Source of the DNA: Cyclobacteriaceae bacterium
GTDB lineage: Bacteria > Bacteroidota > Bacteroidia > Cytophagales > Cyclobacteriaceae
Assembly (NCBI GenBank): GCA_025455445.1
Contig: JALOMN010000125.1
Location: 1-5,722, forward strand
Direction: 5' to 3'
Length of the DNA: 5,722 nt
Of the stretch, positions 1 through 5,722 are shown in pieces. Within the stretch, counting starts at the first letter, position 1. Every line of letters begins with the position of its first letter. Under the pieces are notes generated by a model. That model saw nothing but the letters and a program-made list of their open reading frames with translations. It did no database searches and had not been told where the DNA came from. A program made the translations under genes and the position numbers.

Positions 1-850
1 TGTGTTCAACGGCTATCTCGAAGATCTTTGCTACACACCAAAATTCTTAAAGGCGTTGGATAGCGTGAAGAGTGGTGCACTCGGCAGAATTCTATGGGCG
101 AAGTCGCGGGAGACTCACCCTGGTCCGCACAGCGATTGGTTCTGGGATCTGGAACAGGCCGGTGGCGGATGTATTTTGGATTTGGGATGTCATTGCGTAG
201 AGATCACAAGAAATTATATCGGTAAAGACATCAAACCCGTGGAGGTGATGTGCTGGGCTGACACACAAGTGAAGCCGATTGATGCGGAAGATCATGCCAT
301 TGCATTGATCAAATATGAAAACGGTGCGATCGCACAGTTTGAAACGAGCTGGACATTCCGCGGTGGCCTCGACTTGCGTGATGAAGTGATGGGCACCGAA
401 GGTACCATCTGGATAAATAGTTTCTTGCGCACCGGTTTTGAAATGTTTACTACCGGCAAGGGTGCTGATTATGTAGCAGAAAAGGCTGAGAGTAATTCAG
501 GTTGGTTGTTTCCGGTGGGTGATGAAATTAATGAACTCGGCTACAATCACATGTTTGCTGATATGTTTGATTCTATGGAAAAAGGCATTCAGCCAAGAGA
601 AACATTTTATGATGGCTATGTGGTGAATGCAGTGTTGGATGCAGCGTTTCGCTCAGCAAAAACAAAATTGTGGGAGCCGGTAAAACTTGATATCTGGCGC
701 GGTCGCGAAGGTGTTACCAAAGATTCACACCTGGTAGAGTACGATGCTGATCATTATCTCGTGAAAGAAGAACTTACGCACTATGGAGCGAAGAAGGTGA
801 TTCTGAAAAACAAGCAGACAGGTAAAATTTCTGAAATAGTGTTAAGCTGA
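1..850 (+). CDS. Gfo/Idh/MocA family oxidoreductase, C-terminal part (5' end outside window)
   Basis: The 282 residues seen here are the back two thirds of an NAD(P)-dependent sugar or inositol dehydrogenase-like protein. The frame is open from the first base, and the GTG at base 2 is almost certainly an internal Val codon: the N-terminal Rossmann fold with its GxGxxG loop and the EKP motif is missing, and full-length members usually have about 350 to 440 residues. Seen directly, counting that Val as residue 1: a PHSDWFWD segment at about 42-49, then [11 protein letters not shown] at 54-64. The latter matches the family's GGGxxxDxGxH motif, whose Asp60 and His64 lie at the active site. The rest is the alpha/beta substrate-binding domain, with the usual [16 protein letters not shown] strand near 127-137 and a final [18 protein letters not shown] helix near 203-220. 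The substrate cannot be told from sequence alone. The gene ends 50 bp before the convergent arfB. Confidence 0.9.
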   Translation, partial: VFNGYLEDLCYTPKFLKALDSVKSGALGRILWAKSRETHPGPHSDWFWDLEQAGGGCILDLGCHCVEITRNYIGKDIKPVEVMCWADTQVKPIDAEDHAIALIKYENGAIAQFETSWTFRGGLDLRDEVMGTEGTIWINSFLRTGFEMFTTGKGADYVAEKAESNSGWLFPVGDEINELGYNHMFADMFDSMEKGIQPRETFYDGYVVNAVLDAAFRSAKTKLWEPVKLDIWRGREGVTKDSHLVEYDADHYLVKEELTHYGAKKVILKNKQTGKISEIVLS

Positions 851-856
851 AAAGAG

Positions 857-896
857 GATTCCAGATGCTTGATTCTGGCATCCGGAATCTAGAATC
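857..896. repeat. Palindromic GATTC/GAATC mosaic, possible bidirectional terminator
   Basis: This element fills most of the 50-bp gap between two convergent genes. GATTC occurs at 857 and 871, and GAATC at 885 and 892. The main stem pairs 857-868 with 878-889 across a 9-nt loop. Its single mismatch (A-C on the plus-strand RNA) becomes a G-U pair in the minus-strand RNA, so the hairpin is complete in the arfB transcript. Alternative stems are 871-878 with 882-889, and 871-876 with 891-896. There is no long T tract on either strand, so intrinsic termination is uncertain. The position just past both stop codons fits a shared terminator or an intergenic palindromic repeat. Confidence 0.55.
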
Positions 897-900
897 AAAC

Positions 901-1317
901 TCACTCCAACTTCTTGCGCCATTGCTTTTTCTCGGCATGGCGTTTTTTATTTTCCACGCGTTTCGCTTTTGCTGCTTTAGAAGGCTTTGTCGCTTTGCGT
1001 GGTTTTGGTTTCGTGAATGCTTTTTTAATCAGCGCTTCTAATTTTGCAACCACTGTTTCCTTGTTATCCAGTTGCGAGCGACTCTCCTGCGACACGAGCA
1101 TCAGGTCGCCTTCCTGTGTGATGAAGGACGCGAGTTTTTTCAACAACAATTCTTTTTGCTCTTCAGTTAGCGAAAGTGAATTGCGAAGGTTCCAACGTAG
1201 AATCACTTTGCTGTTTACTTTGTTCACATTCTGGCCGCCCGGTCCGCCACTGCGTGCTGTGGTAAATTCAAGCTCAGGTTTAATTTTTTCTATGGTGATG
1301 CCGTGATTGTTTGTCAT
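901..1317 (-). CDS. arfB: Alternative ribosome-rescue peptidyl-tRNA hydrolase ArfB (YaeJ-type)
   Basis: ArfB enters the A site of ribosomes stalled on mRNAs lacking a stop codon and hydrolyses the peptidyl-tRNA ester. The 138-residue length matches the family (about 140 residues) and excludes full release factors RF1/RF2, because there is no codon-recognition domain. Seen directly: the catalytic segment SGGPGGQNVNKVNSK at residues 23-37, with the GGQ tripeptide at 27-29 whose Gln acts in the peptidyl transferase centre. A helical segment follows at about 50-65, then SQESRSQLDNK at 76-86. From about residue 103 the tail is very rich in Lys and Arg; in known ArfB this tail lies in the empty mRNA entry channel and senses the missing mRNA. 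The ATG at 1315-1317 is the natural start, since it gives the family's usual short lead-in before the GGQ domain. The plus-strand open frame over the same DNA is a shadow. The gene is divergent from the next one, with a repeat pair between them. Confidence 0.95.
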   Translation of the reverse strand: MTNNHGITIEKIKPELEFTTARSGGPGGQNVNKVNSKVILRWNLRNSLSLTEEQKELLLKKLASFITQEGDLMLVSQESRSQLDNKETVVAKLEALIKKAFTKPKPRKATKPSKAAKAKRVENKKRHAEKKQWRKKLE

Positions 1318-1370
1318 AACATACGGAAGTTATATTTTTTCTTGTATTATTTCTTTATCATTTTTGATGT

Positions 1371-1397
1371 GTCAGCCTGAAGCACTCAAAGGCTGAT
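1371..1397 (+). repeat. REP-like hairpin element, copy 1
   Basis: A 27-nt imperfect palindrome in the arfB upstream region. Stem arms TCAGCCT (1372-1378) and AGGCTGA (1390-1396) enclose the 11-nt loop GAAGCACTCAA, and an outer G-T pair is possible at 1371/1397. It is an inverted partner of the element at 1407-1433, 9 bp away. It resembles, from memory, the short intergenic palindromes with a TCAG-stem and GAGCTTGTCGA-like loop found in many bacterial genomes. No terminator-like T run follows. Confidence 0.7.
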
Positions 1398-1406
1398 TGA
1401 ATTAAA

Positions 1407-1433
1407 GTCAGGTTTCGAGAGCTTCAACCTGAC
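1407..1433 (-). repeat. REP-like hairpin element, copy 2 (inverted)
   Basis: Stem arms GTCAGGTT (1407-1414) and AACCTGAC (1426-1433) form a perfect 8-bp stem around an 11-nt loop. Read on the minus strand the loop is GAAGCTCTCGA, matching 9 of 11 positions of the plus-strand loop of copy 1. The two stem positions that differ from copy 1 (CC to GT) are matched by compensating changes in the opposite arm (GG to AC). Its downstream edge is 27 bp before the start of the next gene, so its hairpin could lie in that gene's leader. Confidence 0.75.
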
Positions 1434-1460
1434 AAGTCACGTTTTGTTAAACATATTTCA

Positions 1461-1985
1461 ATGAAGTTATTCTTTTTTTCATTTGTAGTTTACACGTTAC
1501 TCCATTCGGTAAATGTTCAAAGCCAGAATATTTCAGTGTCATCACGTCAAGAGCTTCTTGCTGCTGCCCGCGAGATTATGCTTTCTTCGAAAAAATGTGC
1601 GTTGATAACCCAGGATGAAAATGGTTTGCCACAGGTGCGCACGATGGATCCGTTTTCTCCGGAAGGTGATTTTACGGTTTGGTTCGCCACAAATCCGAAA
1701 AGCAGAAAAGTAGAGCAGATTAAAAACAATGCGAACGTTACACTCTATTATCCTGACAAGAAAGACAAAGGCTATGTGGTGATTCATGGCATAGCCGAGT
1801 TGGTAGATGATCAAAAAGAAAAGGACATTCGCTGGAAAAAGGAATGGAAGGATTTTTATCCTAACCGGACGGATCAGTATTTGTTAATAAAAGTTACTCC
1901 GCACTATCTTGAGTTGATTAATTACAATCGGGGTATCTCGGGCGACCCTGCCACCTGGCAGCCGGTGCGAATTGATTTTAAGTGA
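1461..1985 (+). CDS. Secreted pyridoxamine 5'-phosphate oxidase-like (general stress protein 26-type) FMN-binding split-barrel protein
   Basis: A 174-residue protein with two visible parts. Residues 1-21 look like a Sec signal peptide: Lys at 2, a hydrophobic core at about 3-17, and a V-Q-S cleavage site before Gln22, which would place the mature protein in the periplasm or outside. The mature part follows the FMN-binding split-barrel layout of the general stress protein 26/PPOX-like group: a helix with LLAAAREIMLSSKKCALIT, then NGLPQVRTMDPF at about 54-65, FTVWFATNPKSRKVEQIKNNANVTLYY at about 71-97, then GYVVIHGIAELVDD. The TNPKSRKVxQIxxNxxV stretch is typical of this group and contributes to flavin binding. 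Substrate and activity are unknown; such proteins rarely make pyridoxal phosphate, so pdxH is not a suitable name. The ATG at 1461 is chosen because it gives the complete signal peptide. The lipoprotein gene follows on the same strand and could be co-transcribed. Confidence 0.85.
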   Translation: MKLFFFSFVVYTLLHSVNVQSQNISVSSRQELLAAAREIMLSSKKCALITQDENGLPQVRTMDPFSPEGDFTVWFATNPKSRKVEQIKNNANVTLYYPDKKDKGYVVIHGIAELVDDQKEKDIRWKKEWKDFYPNRTDQYLLIKVTPHYLELINYNRGISGDPATWQPVRIDFK

Positions 1986-2047
1986 GATAAATTATTTATA
2001 CGGAGTTGTAAAATGTGCATTAACCGCGCATCTTGGCGCTTATGTGG

Positions 2048-4249
2048 ATGAAGAAGGAGTATAGCATAATTGTTTTTGTTTCATTGTTTTCGGTTTTGTT
2101 CGGTTGCCACAGCAACTCAAGTAACAAACAAATGGTGAAATACCTGGCCGAAGGCTATAAGTTAAATCAATCAAGGGCTAACTTCTTTTATCCGGAAGGA
2201 AAAGTAGCATTCTATGATTCGTTGATGCTTGCTGCTAAAAATGATCAACAGAAAATTACGGCTAGTTATTTTAAAGGATATTTTTTACTGCAGGCCGGTG
2301 AACCGGAACAGTCTATTCAGGTTTTTACTGACATGCTCAAGAGGATGGATCCTTCTGATAAGGAAGCCGCTCGTGTAGTGCATCAATACCTGGGAGTGGC
2401 CTATCTGCGACTGGGAGAGCAATTGAATTGTATCGATAATCGTACAGCAGAGTCGTGTATTTTTCCGATACAAGGTGCAGGCATTCATCAGGATAATGCA
2501 GCCGCAAAAAATTCTGTCAAACACTTTGAAGAGGCATTGCGCGCACTTCCGGATGATTTGGAAACACGTTGGTTGCTCAACATTGCCTACATGACACTTG
2601 GTCTGTATCCGGATTCTGTTCCAACGGAATTTCTTATTCCCGGATTAGGGAATGAAGAATCAACTGAGATAAAACCTTTTCAGGAAATATCCACGCAAAT
2701 GGGTATTGCAGAAACCAATATGTCTGGTGGAGTGATCATCGAAGATTTTAACCTTGATGGATACCTGGATATTGTTACTTCAGCGTGGGGTTTGGATGAA
2801 CCCATGCACTATTGGTTAAACAATGGAGATGGTTCTTTCACAAATGCGGCTGAGTCATCTGGCTTATCCGTTTTTACCGGTGGCCTCAACATGATGCAAA
2901 CTGATTACAATAATGACGGCTATCCCGATATCTATGTACTTCGCGGAGGTTGGATGGGTAAGTTTGGTCGTCAGCCAAATTCACTTCTACGGAATAATGG
3001 TGATAACACGTTTACCGATGTAACGATTGAAAGCGGTATGTTAAGCTTTATGCCTTCGCAAACTGCGGCATGGAATGATTTCAACAAAGATGGCTGGTTG
3101 GATGTGTTTGTAGGAAACGAAAGCAATCAGCCTGATTTATTTCCTTGTGAGTTTTACCTCAATCAGAAAGACGGAACGTTTAAAAATGTGGCTTATGCTG
3201 CCGGTATTGATCTGCTGGATTTTGTGAAGGCCGTTACTTCTGGTGATTATGACAATGATGGCTGGCCCGATATTTTTATTTCCACCATGAATCACAGAAG
3301 TTATTTGTTTCGCAACACCGGCAGCACCAGTGGCGAGATGAAATTTGAAGACGTAACCGAGCGAGCTGGTTTTGCTTCACAGCGGAGCAAAACATTTCCA
3401 ACCTGGTTTTGGGACTATGACAATGATGGTTGGCTGGATATCTTTTTATGCGGTTATGATTTTGATAAATCCCTGGGATATTATGAAGCTGCTGAAAAAC
3501 TCAATCTCCCTCTGCGCGAAGAATCAAAAATGAAATTATTTCACAACAACGGTGATGGCACGTTTACTAATGTAGCAGAGCAGATTGGGTTAGCAAGTGT
3601 AGCCAATACCATGGGTTCAAATTTTGGTGACATCAATAACGATGGCTATCTGGATTTTTATCTTGGCACCGGCAATCCGGACTCTAAATCAATTGTACCG
3701 AACCGGCTTTATTTGAATGAAGGAGGCAAGTCGTTCAAAGATGTTTCTGCTTCTGCCCGGGTGGGACATTTACAAAAGGGTCATGGTGTGTCATTTGCCG
3801 ATTTGGATTATGATGGTGAACAGGATATATATATTCAGGTGGGAGGCTCATTTAAGGGTGAGAGTAATCAGAATTGCTTTTATCTCAATCCGGGGCAAAG
3901 CGACAACAACTGGATTTCCATTAAACTTAAAGGGGTGCAGTCAAATCAGTTAGCAATTGGCAGCAGGATAAAAGTTACTTTCAAAGAAGATGGCGTAGAA
4001 CGAAATGTGTATCGCGATATAAACTCAGGCGGAAGTTTTGGTGCTTCACCTCTCGTGGCTCACATCGGCATTGGCAAGGCTACACAGATAGATCGGATTG
4101 AAGTGCTATGGCCGCTGAACAATTTGAAACAGGAATTCAAAAATATTTCTCCGAATCAACACATTCAGATTGTTGAGGGCAATGATGAGTTTGAAGTATT
4201 GAACCGTTCGAAATTACAGTTTGTCAAAACCTTTGCAATAAACAAGTAA
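2048..4249 (+). CDS. TPR/FG-GAP (VCBS) repeat lipoprotein with C-terminal ASPIC/UnbV domain (CRTAC1-like)
   Basis: A predicted 733-residue lipoprotein. The start at 2048 gives MKK, a hydrophobic core and lipobox LFGC with Cys20 as the lipidation site; ATG at 2042 or TTG at 2033 would add only 2 or 5 residues. Residues about 30-190 are helical and TPR-like, and include Cys128 and Cys137 in NCIDNRTAESCIFPI, a segment I associate with this family. Seven FG-GAP/VCBS calcium-loop motifs of the form DxNxDGxxD or DxDxDGxxD begin near residues 233, 286, 344, 400, 456, 528 and 585, fitting a seven-bladed beta-propeller. Residues about 620-708 form an ASPIC/UnbV domain (NNWISIKLKG, then the SGGSFGASP and GIGKATQIDRIEVLWP segments). 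Such proteins are envelope-located, and binding or adhesion roles are often assumed; the actual ligand is unknown. No clear acidic surface-export signal follows Cys20, so the leaflet and membrane side are undecided. Confidence 0.9.
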   Translation: MKKEYSIIVFVSLFSVLFGCHSNSSNKQMVKYLAEGYKLNQSRANFFYPEGKVAFYDSLMLAAKNDQQKITASYFKGYFLLQAGEPEQSIQVFTDMLKRMDPSDKEAARVVHQYLGVAYLRLGEQLNCIDNRTAESCIFPIQGAGIHQDNAAAKNSVKHFEEALRALPDDLETRWLLNIAYMTLGLYPDSVPTEFLIPGLGNEESTEIKPFQEISTQMGIAETNMSGGVIIEDFNLDGYLDIVTSAWGLDEPMHYWLNNGDGSFTNAAESSGLSVFTGGLNMMQTDYNNDGYPDIYVLRGGWMGKFGRQPNSLLRNNGDNTFTDVTIESGMLSFMPSQTAAWNDFNKDGWLDVFVGNESNQPDLFPCEFYLNQKDGTFKNVAYAAGIDLLDFVKAVTSGDYDNDGWPDIFISTMNHRSYLFRNTGSTSGEMKFEDVTERAGFASQRSKTFPTWFWDYDNDGWLDIFLCGYDFDKSLGYYEAAEKLNLPLREESKMKLFHNNGDGTFTNVAEQIGLASVANTMGSNFGDINNDGYLDFYLGTGNPDSKSIVPNRLYLNEGGKSFKDVSASARVGHLQKGHGVSFADLDYDGEQDIYIQVGGSFKGESNQNCFYLNPGQSDNNWISIKLKGVQSNQLAIGSRIKVTFKEDGVERNVYRDINSGGSFGASPLVAHIGIGKATQIDRIEVLWPLNNLKQEFKNISPNQHIQIVEGNDEFEVLNRSKLQFVKTFAINK

Positions 4250-4256
4250 GCTTCGG

Positions 4257-4613
4257 TCACTTCATTTTACGCAGTTCAACCAATGTCCACATGGCAGCGG
4301 CAAAATCCACTGCGCCAAATAAAATAAGTGTAGCGGGCGCCCATCCAGCCACTACAAAACCGGTAAACCAAAGTAGAATAGAGGCTCGTACATACACGGT
4401 AATCATCATAAAAAATGTGTGGTTGGTAATGGCCATGTATACATAGTAAATGCCGAGACTGAATACCAAAACACCCACCACCCGAATCCATACTTCAGTG
4501 GTTTCAGGAATTTGAAAAATTGTAAGCAGTAAGTTTGGATAGGTGATAAGCACGGCACTTAGCATGAAAAGATAAATGCCAAAGTAGTACACTGATTTTG
4601 CTGCTGAGTTCAT
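4257..4613 (-). CDS. Four-helix membrane protein of unknown function
   Basis: I cannot name a family with confidence. The 118 residues are almost entirely hydrophobic and suggest four transmembrane helices at about 8-32, 41-62, 67-90 and 92-112, with a short basic C-terminus ending RKMK. Polar residues near or inside the helices are Arg44, Arg76 and Asp103. The spacing of R..G....GIYY, then R in helix 3, then FG..DF..A.WT in helix 4 looks like a small, widespread group of uncharacterised bacterial membrane proteins, somewhat like DoxX/DUF4345-type four-helix proteins. That resemblance is from memory. The ATG at 4611-4613 precedes the first helix directly and there is no better start. It converges on the lipoprotein gene with 7 bp between stop codons, and diverges from the WalJ-like gene, so it is probably its own transcription unit. 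Confidence 0.7.
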   Translation of the reverse strand: MNSAAKSVYYFGIYLFMLSAVLITYPNLLLTIFQIPETTEVWIRVVGVLVFSLGIYYVYMAITNHTFFMMITVYVRASILLWFTGFVVAGWAPATLILFGAVDFAAAMWTLVELRKMK

Positions 4614-4703
4614 ATCAAAGATTGATTGGTGTAATTATATTTTCATTGTTCTTATTCTGCTAAATGTCCGATTCAGTTTAAAGTTGAGTATTTTTATCGA
4701 AAC

Positions 4704-4713
4704 TTCTTAAGAA
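4704..4713. promoter_or_regulatory. Perfect 10-bp palindrome TTCTTAAGAA upstream of the WalJ-like gene
   Basis: The palindrome lies 7 bp upstream of the ATG at 4721, in the 107-bp divergent gap. It could be an operator half-site pair or overlap the ribosome landing region, but AT-rich palindromes of this size arise by chance. I saw no convincing Bacteroidota -33/-7 promoter (TTG, then TAnnTTTG) in this gap; the nearest -7-like match is TATTTTTA at 4689-4696, without a well-spaced TTG. Confidence 0.2.
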
Positions 4714-4720
4714 ATATAAA

Positions 4721-5545
4721 ATGTCATTGTTTGTAGCTTCTTTAAATTCAGGTAGTAATGGAAATTGTTATTATGTAGGTAATAATGAAGAAGCGGTTTT
4801 GATTGATGCGGGCATTTCATGCAAGGAAACCGAAGTACGTATGAAGCGATTAGGGTTATCCTTCAATAAATTGAGAGCAATTTTTATTTCGCATGAACAT
4901 GCAGATCACATCAATGGCGTTGCCACGCTTTCAAAAAAATATCAGTTACCGGTTTACATCACACCGGAAACGAAACGAAACGGAAGGGTGAGCGTGAAGG
5001 ATCATCTTACTTTTTCATTTAAGGCATACGAACCGGTAGCGATCGGTTCACTCACTGTACTGCCATTTCCAAAGGAACACGATGCGGCTGATCCACATAG
5101 TTTTGTAATAAGTCATAATCAGGTAAACGTAGGTGTGTTTACCGACATTGGTGTTGTTTGTGATCGTGTAATTACTCAATTCAAAAAATGTCACGCGGTA
5201 ATTCTCGAATCGAATTATGATGAAGACATGCTGGAGCGTGGAAGATATACACAGTTTCTCAAAGAAAGAATTCGAGGAGGCAAAGGCCATATCTCGAATA
5301 CTCAGGCCCTGGAATTATTTCTTGCTCATCGTCCGGAGTTTATGAGCCATTTGTTTCTGGGTCATCTTTCAGCGGAAAATAATTCACAAAAAATTGTAAA
5401 GAAGATTTTTTCTGAGGTGGCTGGAAGGACTGAGGTAATTGTGGCTTCGCGAAATAAAGAGACTACACTCTATTACATCAGAAACAAAAATCACCGCACG
5501 AGAAAAATACAAGCTGCGCAGACAGCGCAACTCGCTTTATTTTAA
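4721..5545 (+). CDS. MBL-fold metallohydrolase of the WalJ/YycJ family, probable DNA exonuclease
   Basis: A 274-residue cytoplasmic protein of usual family length (about 260-270). The start MSLFVASLNSGSNGNCYYV is the characteristic N-terminal strand and SGSxGN loop of WalJ/YycJ proteins. Metal ligands are visible in order: Asp29 in LIDAG, HEHADH at 58-63, His120 in the KEHDAADP segment, Asp142 in TDIG, and His215 in GHLSAENNS; ESNYD at 163-167 and the GKGHISN segment near 187-193 are also family features. These residues indicate a two-metal hydrolase with an intact active site. From literature memory, Bacillus YycJ has 5'-3' exonuclease activity and is linked to mismatch repair. Its link to the WalRK cell-wall system in Firmicutes comes from operon context, which is absent here, so the walJ symbol is withheld. 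The C-terminus is basic and ends in QLALF, a match to the sliding-clamp binding motif. The ATG at 4721 follows an A-rich leader. Confidence 0.88.
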   Translation: MSLFVASLNSGSNGNCYYVGNNEEAVLIDAGISCKETEVRMKRLGLSFNKLRAIFISHEHADHINGVATLSKKYQLPVYITPETKRNGRVSVKDHLTFSFKAYEPVAIGSLTVLPFPKEHDAADPHSFVISHNQVNVGVFTDIGVVCDRVITQFKKCHAVILESNYDEDMLERGRYTQFLKERIRGGKGHISNTQALELFLAHRPEFMSHLFLGHLSAENNSQKIVKKIFSEVAGRTEVIVASRNKETTLYYIRNKNHRTRKIQAAQTAQLALF

Positions 5546-5558
5546 ACATGCGAAATAA

Positions 5559-5722
5559 TCAGGCAGCAGCCACTTTGTAACGCATGGAATCCAGCACTTT
5601 ATGAAGATCCATTTTGGTCAGGTTCATGGCATATAAAAGCAGTCTTACTTCCCGAGGCTGCACGATGCACTCCGTAAAGGCGAGATTATATAGTATTGCA
5701 AAGGCTTTTATTTTATATTCCT
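5559..5722 (-). CDS. C-terminal end of a possible transposase (5' end outside window)
   Basis: A minus-strand frame enters from the right edge and stays open for 53 codons to a TGA at 5559-5561. The visible part begins EYKIKAFAILYNLAF and ends MRYKVAAA. The KAFAILYNL stretch, followed by a basic helix and a short tail, resembles the last helix of DDE transposases of the IS4-like type, where a (V/I)YNLVR segment closes the catalytic domain. This is a weak resemblance because the DDE residues lie outside the window. The stop is only 13 bp past the stop of the convergent WalJ-like gene, which leaves little room for an insertion-sequence end. The frame has no credible start inside the window. An unrelated short helical protein is possible. 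Confidence 0.45.
   Translation of the reverse strand, partial: EYKIKAFAILYNLAFTECIVQPREVRLLLYAMNLTKMDLHKVLDSMRYKVAAA

Noticed and set aside
2..4. GTG as the true start of the oxidoreductase
   Set aside because: It would leave a dehydrogenase without its Rossmann domain; the gene is more simply cut by the window edge.
914..1306. A 130-codon plus-strand open frame opposite arfB
   Set aside because: It is the antisense shadow of arfB: the minus-strand product has a clear GGQ domain and basic tail, while this translation is Phe/Ser-rich with no recognisable motif.
1342..1366. Possible Bacteroidota promoter: TTG at 1342 with CATTTTTG at 1359
   Set aside because: The spacer is only 14 bp, shorter than expected for the TTG / TAnnTTTG arrangement, and the -7 match is imperfect in a T-rich stretch.
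1371..1433. Reading the two hairpins as a CRISPR array or riboswitch
   Set aside because: There are only two copies, in inverted orientation and 9 bp apart, with no spacer pattern and no recognisable riboswitch core.
1542..1814. Minus-strand open frames of 60 and 90 codons opposite the split-barrel gene
   Set aside because: They overlap a well-supported coding frame and have no recognisable content.
3717..3953. A 78-codon plus-strand frame inside the lipoprotein gene
   Set aside because: It lies wholly within the seventh calcium-loop and ASPIC-coding region in another frame and has no domain features of its own.
5048..5290. An 80-codon minus-strand frame opposite the WalJ-like gene
   Set aside because: It is antisense to the metal-binding core of a clear MBL-fold protein; its translation has no family features.

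Overview
The window looks like chromosomal DNA from a member of the Bacteroidota, probably a Cytophagales- or Chitinophagales-like lineage. The signs are AT-leaning base composition, starts preceded by A-rich leaders instead of clear Shine-Dalgarno sequences, a TPR/FG-GAP/ASPIC lipoprotein of a type common in that phylum, and an exported protein with a predicted Gln at +1 after signal peptidase cleavage. This placement is inferred from gene style and was not tested by any search.

Layout, left to right. (1) The C-terminal part of a Gfo/Idh/MocA-type sugar or inositol oxidoreductase (+) enters from the left edge. (2) A 50-bp convergent gap holds a palindromic GATTC/GAATC mosaic that may terminate both flanking genes. 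(3) arfB (-) encodes a stop-codon-independent ribosome rescue hydrolase. (4) A 143-bp divergent gap carries two inverted copies of a 27-nt hairpin element with a conserved loop and compensatory stem changes, a REP-like pair. (5) A small secreted FMN-binding split-barrel (pyridoxamine-phosphate-oxidase-like) protein (+) follows. (6) After 62 bp comes a 733-residue lipoprotein (+) with a TPR-like N-terminal part, seven calcium-loop FG-GAP repeats and a C-terminal ASPIC/UnbV domain. (7) A four-helix membrane protein of unknown function (-) converges on it, with only 7 bp between stop codons. (8) A divergent 107-bp gap leads to a WalJ/YycJ-family metallo-beta-lactamase-fold nuclease (+) whose last five residues, QLALF, match the bacterial sliding-clamp binding motif. 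(9) Thirteen bp past its stop is the C-terminal end of a minus-strand open frame, possibly a transposase, running off the right edge.

The genes do not form one pathway. Apart from a possible two-gene unit (the split-barrel protein plus the lipoprotein, both predicted to be exported), they are independent housekeeping or envelope functions in alternating orientations. I found no RNA gene, CRISPR array, defence system or obviously new multi-gene system. The most informative items are the paired hairpin repeat, the clamp-binding tail of the WalJ homologue, and the likely mobile-element edge beside it. No gene-free stretch exceeds 300 bases.
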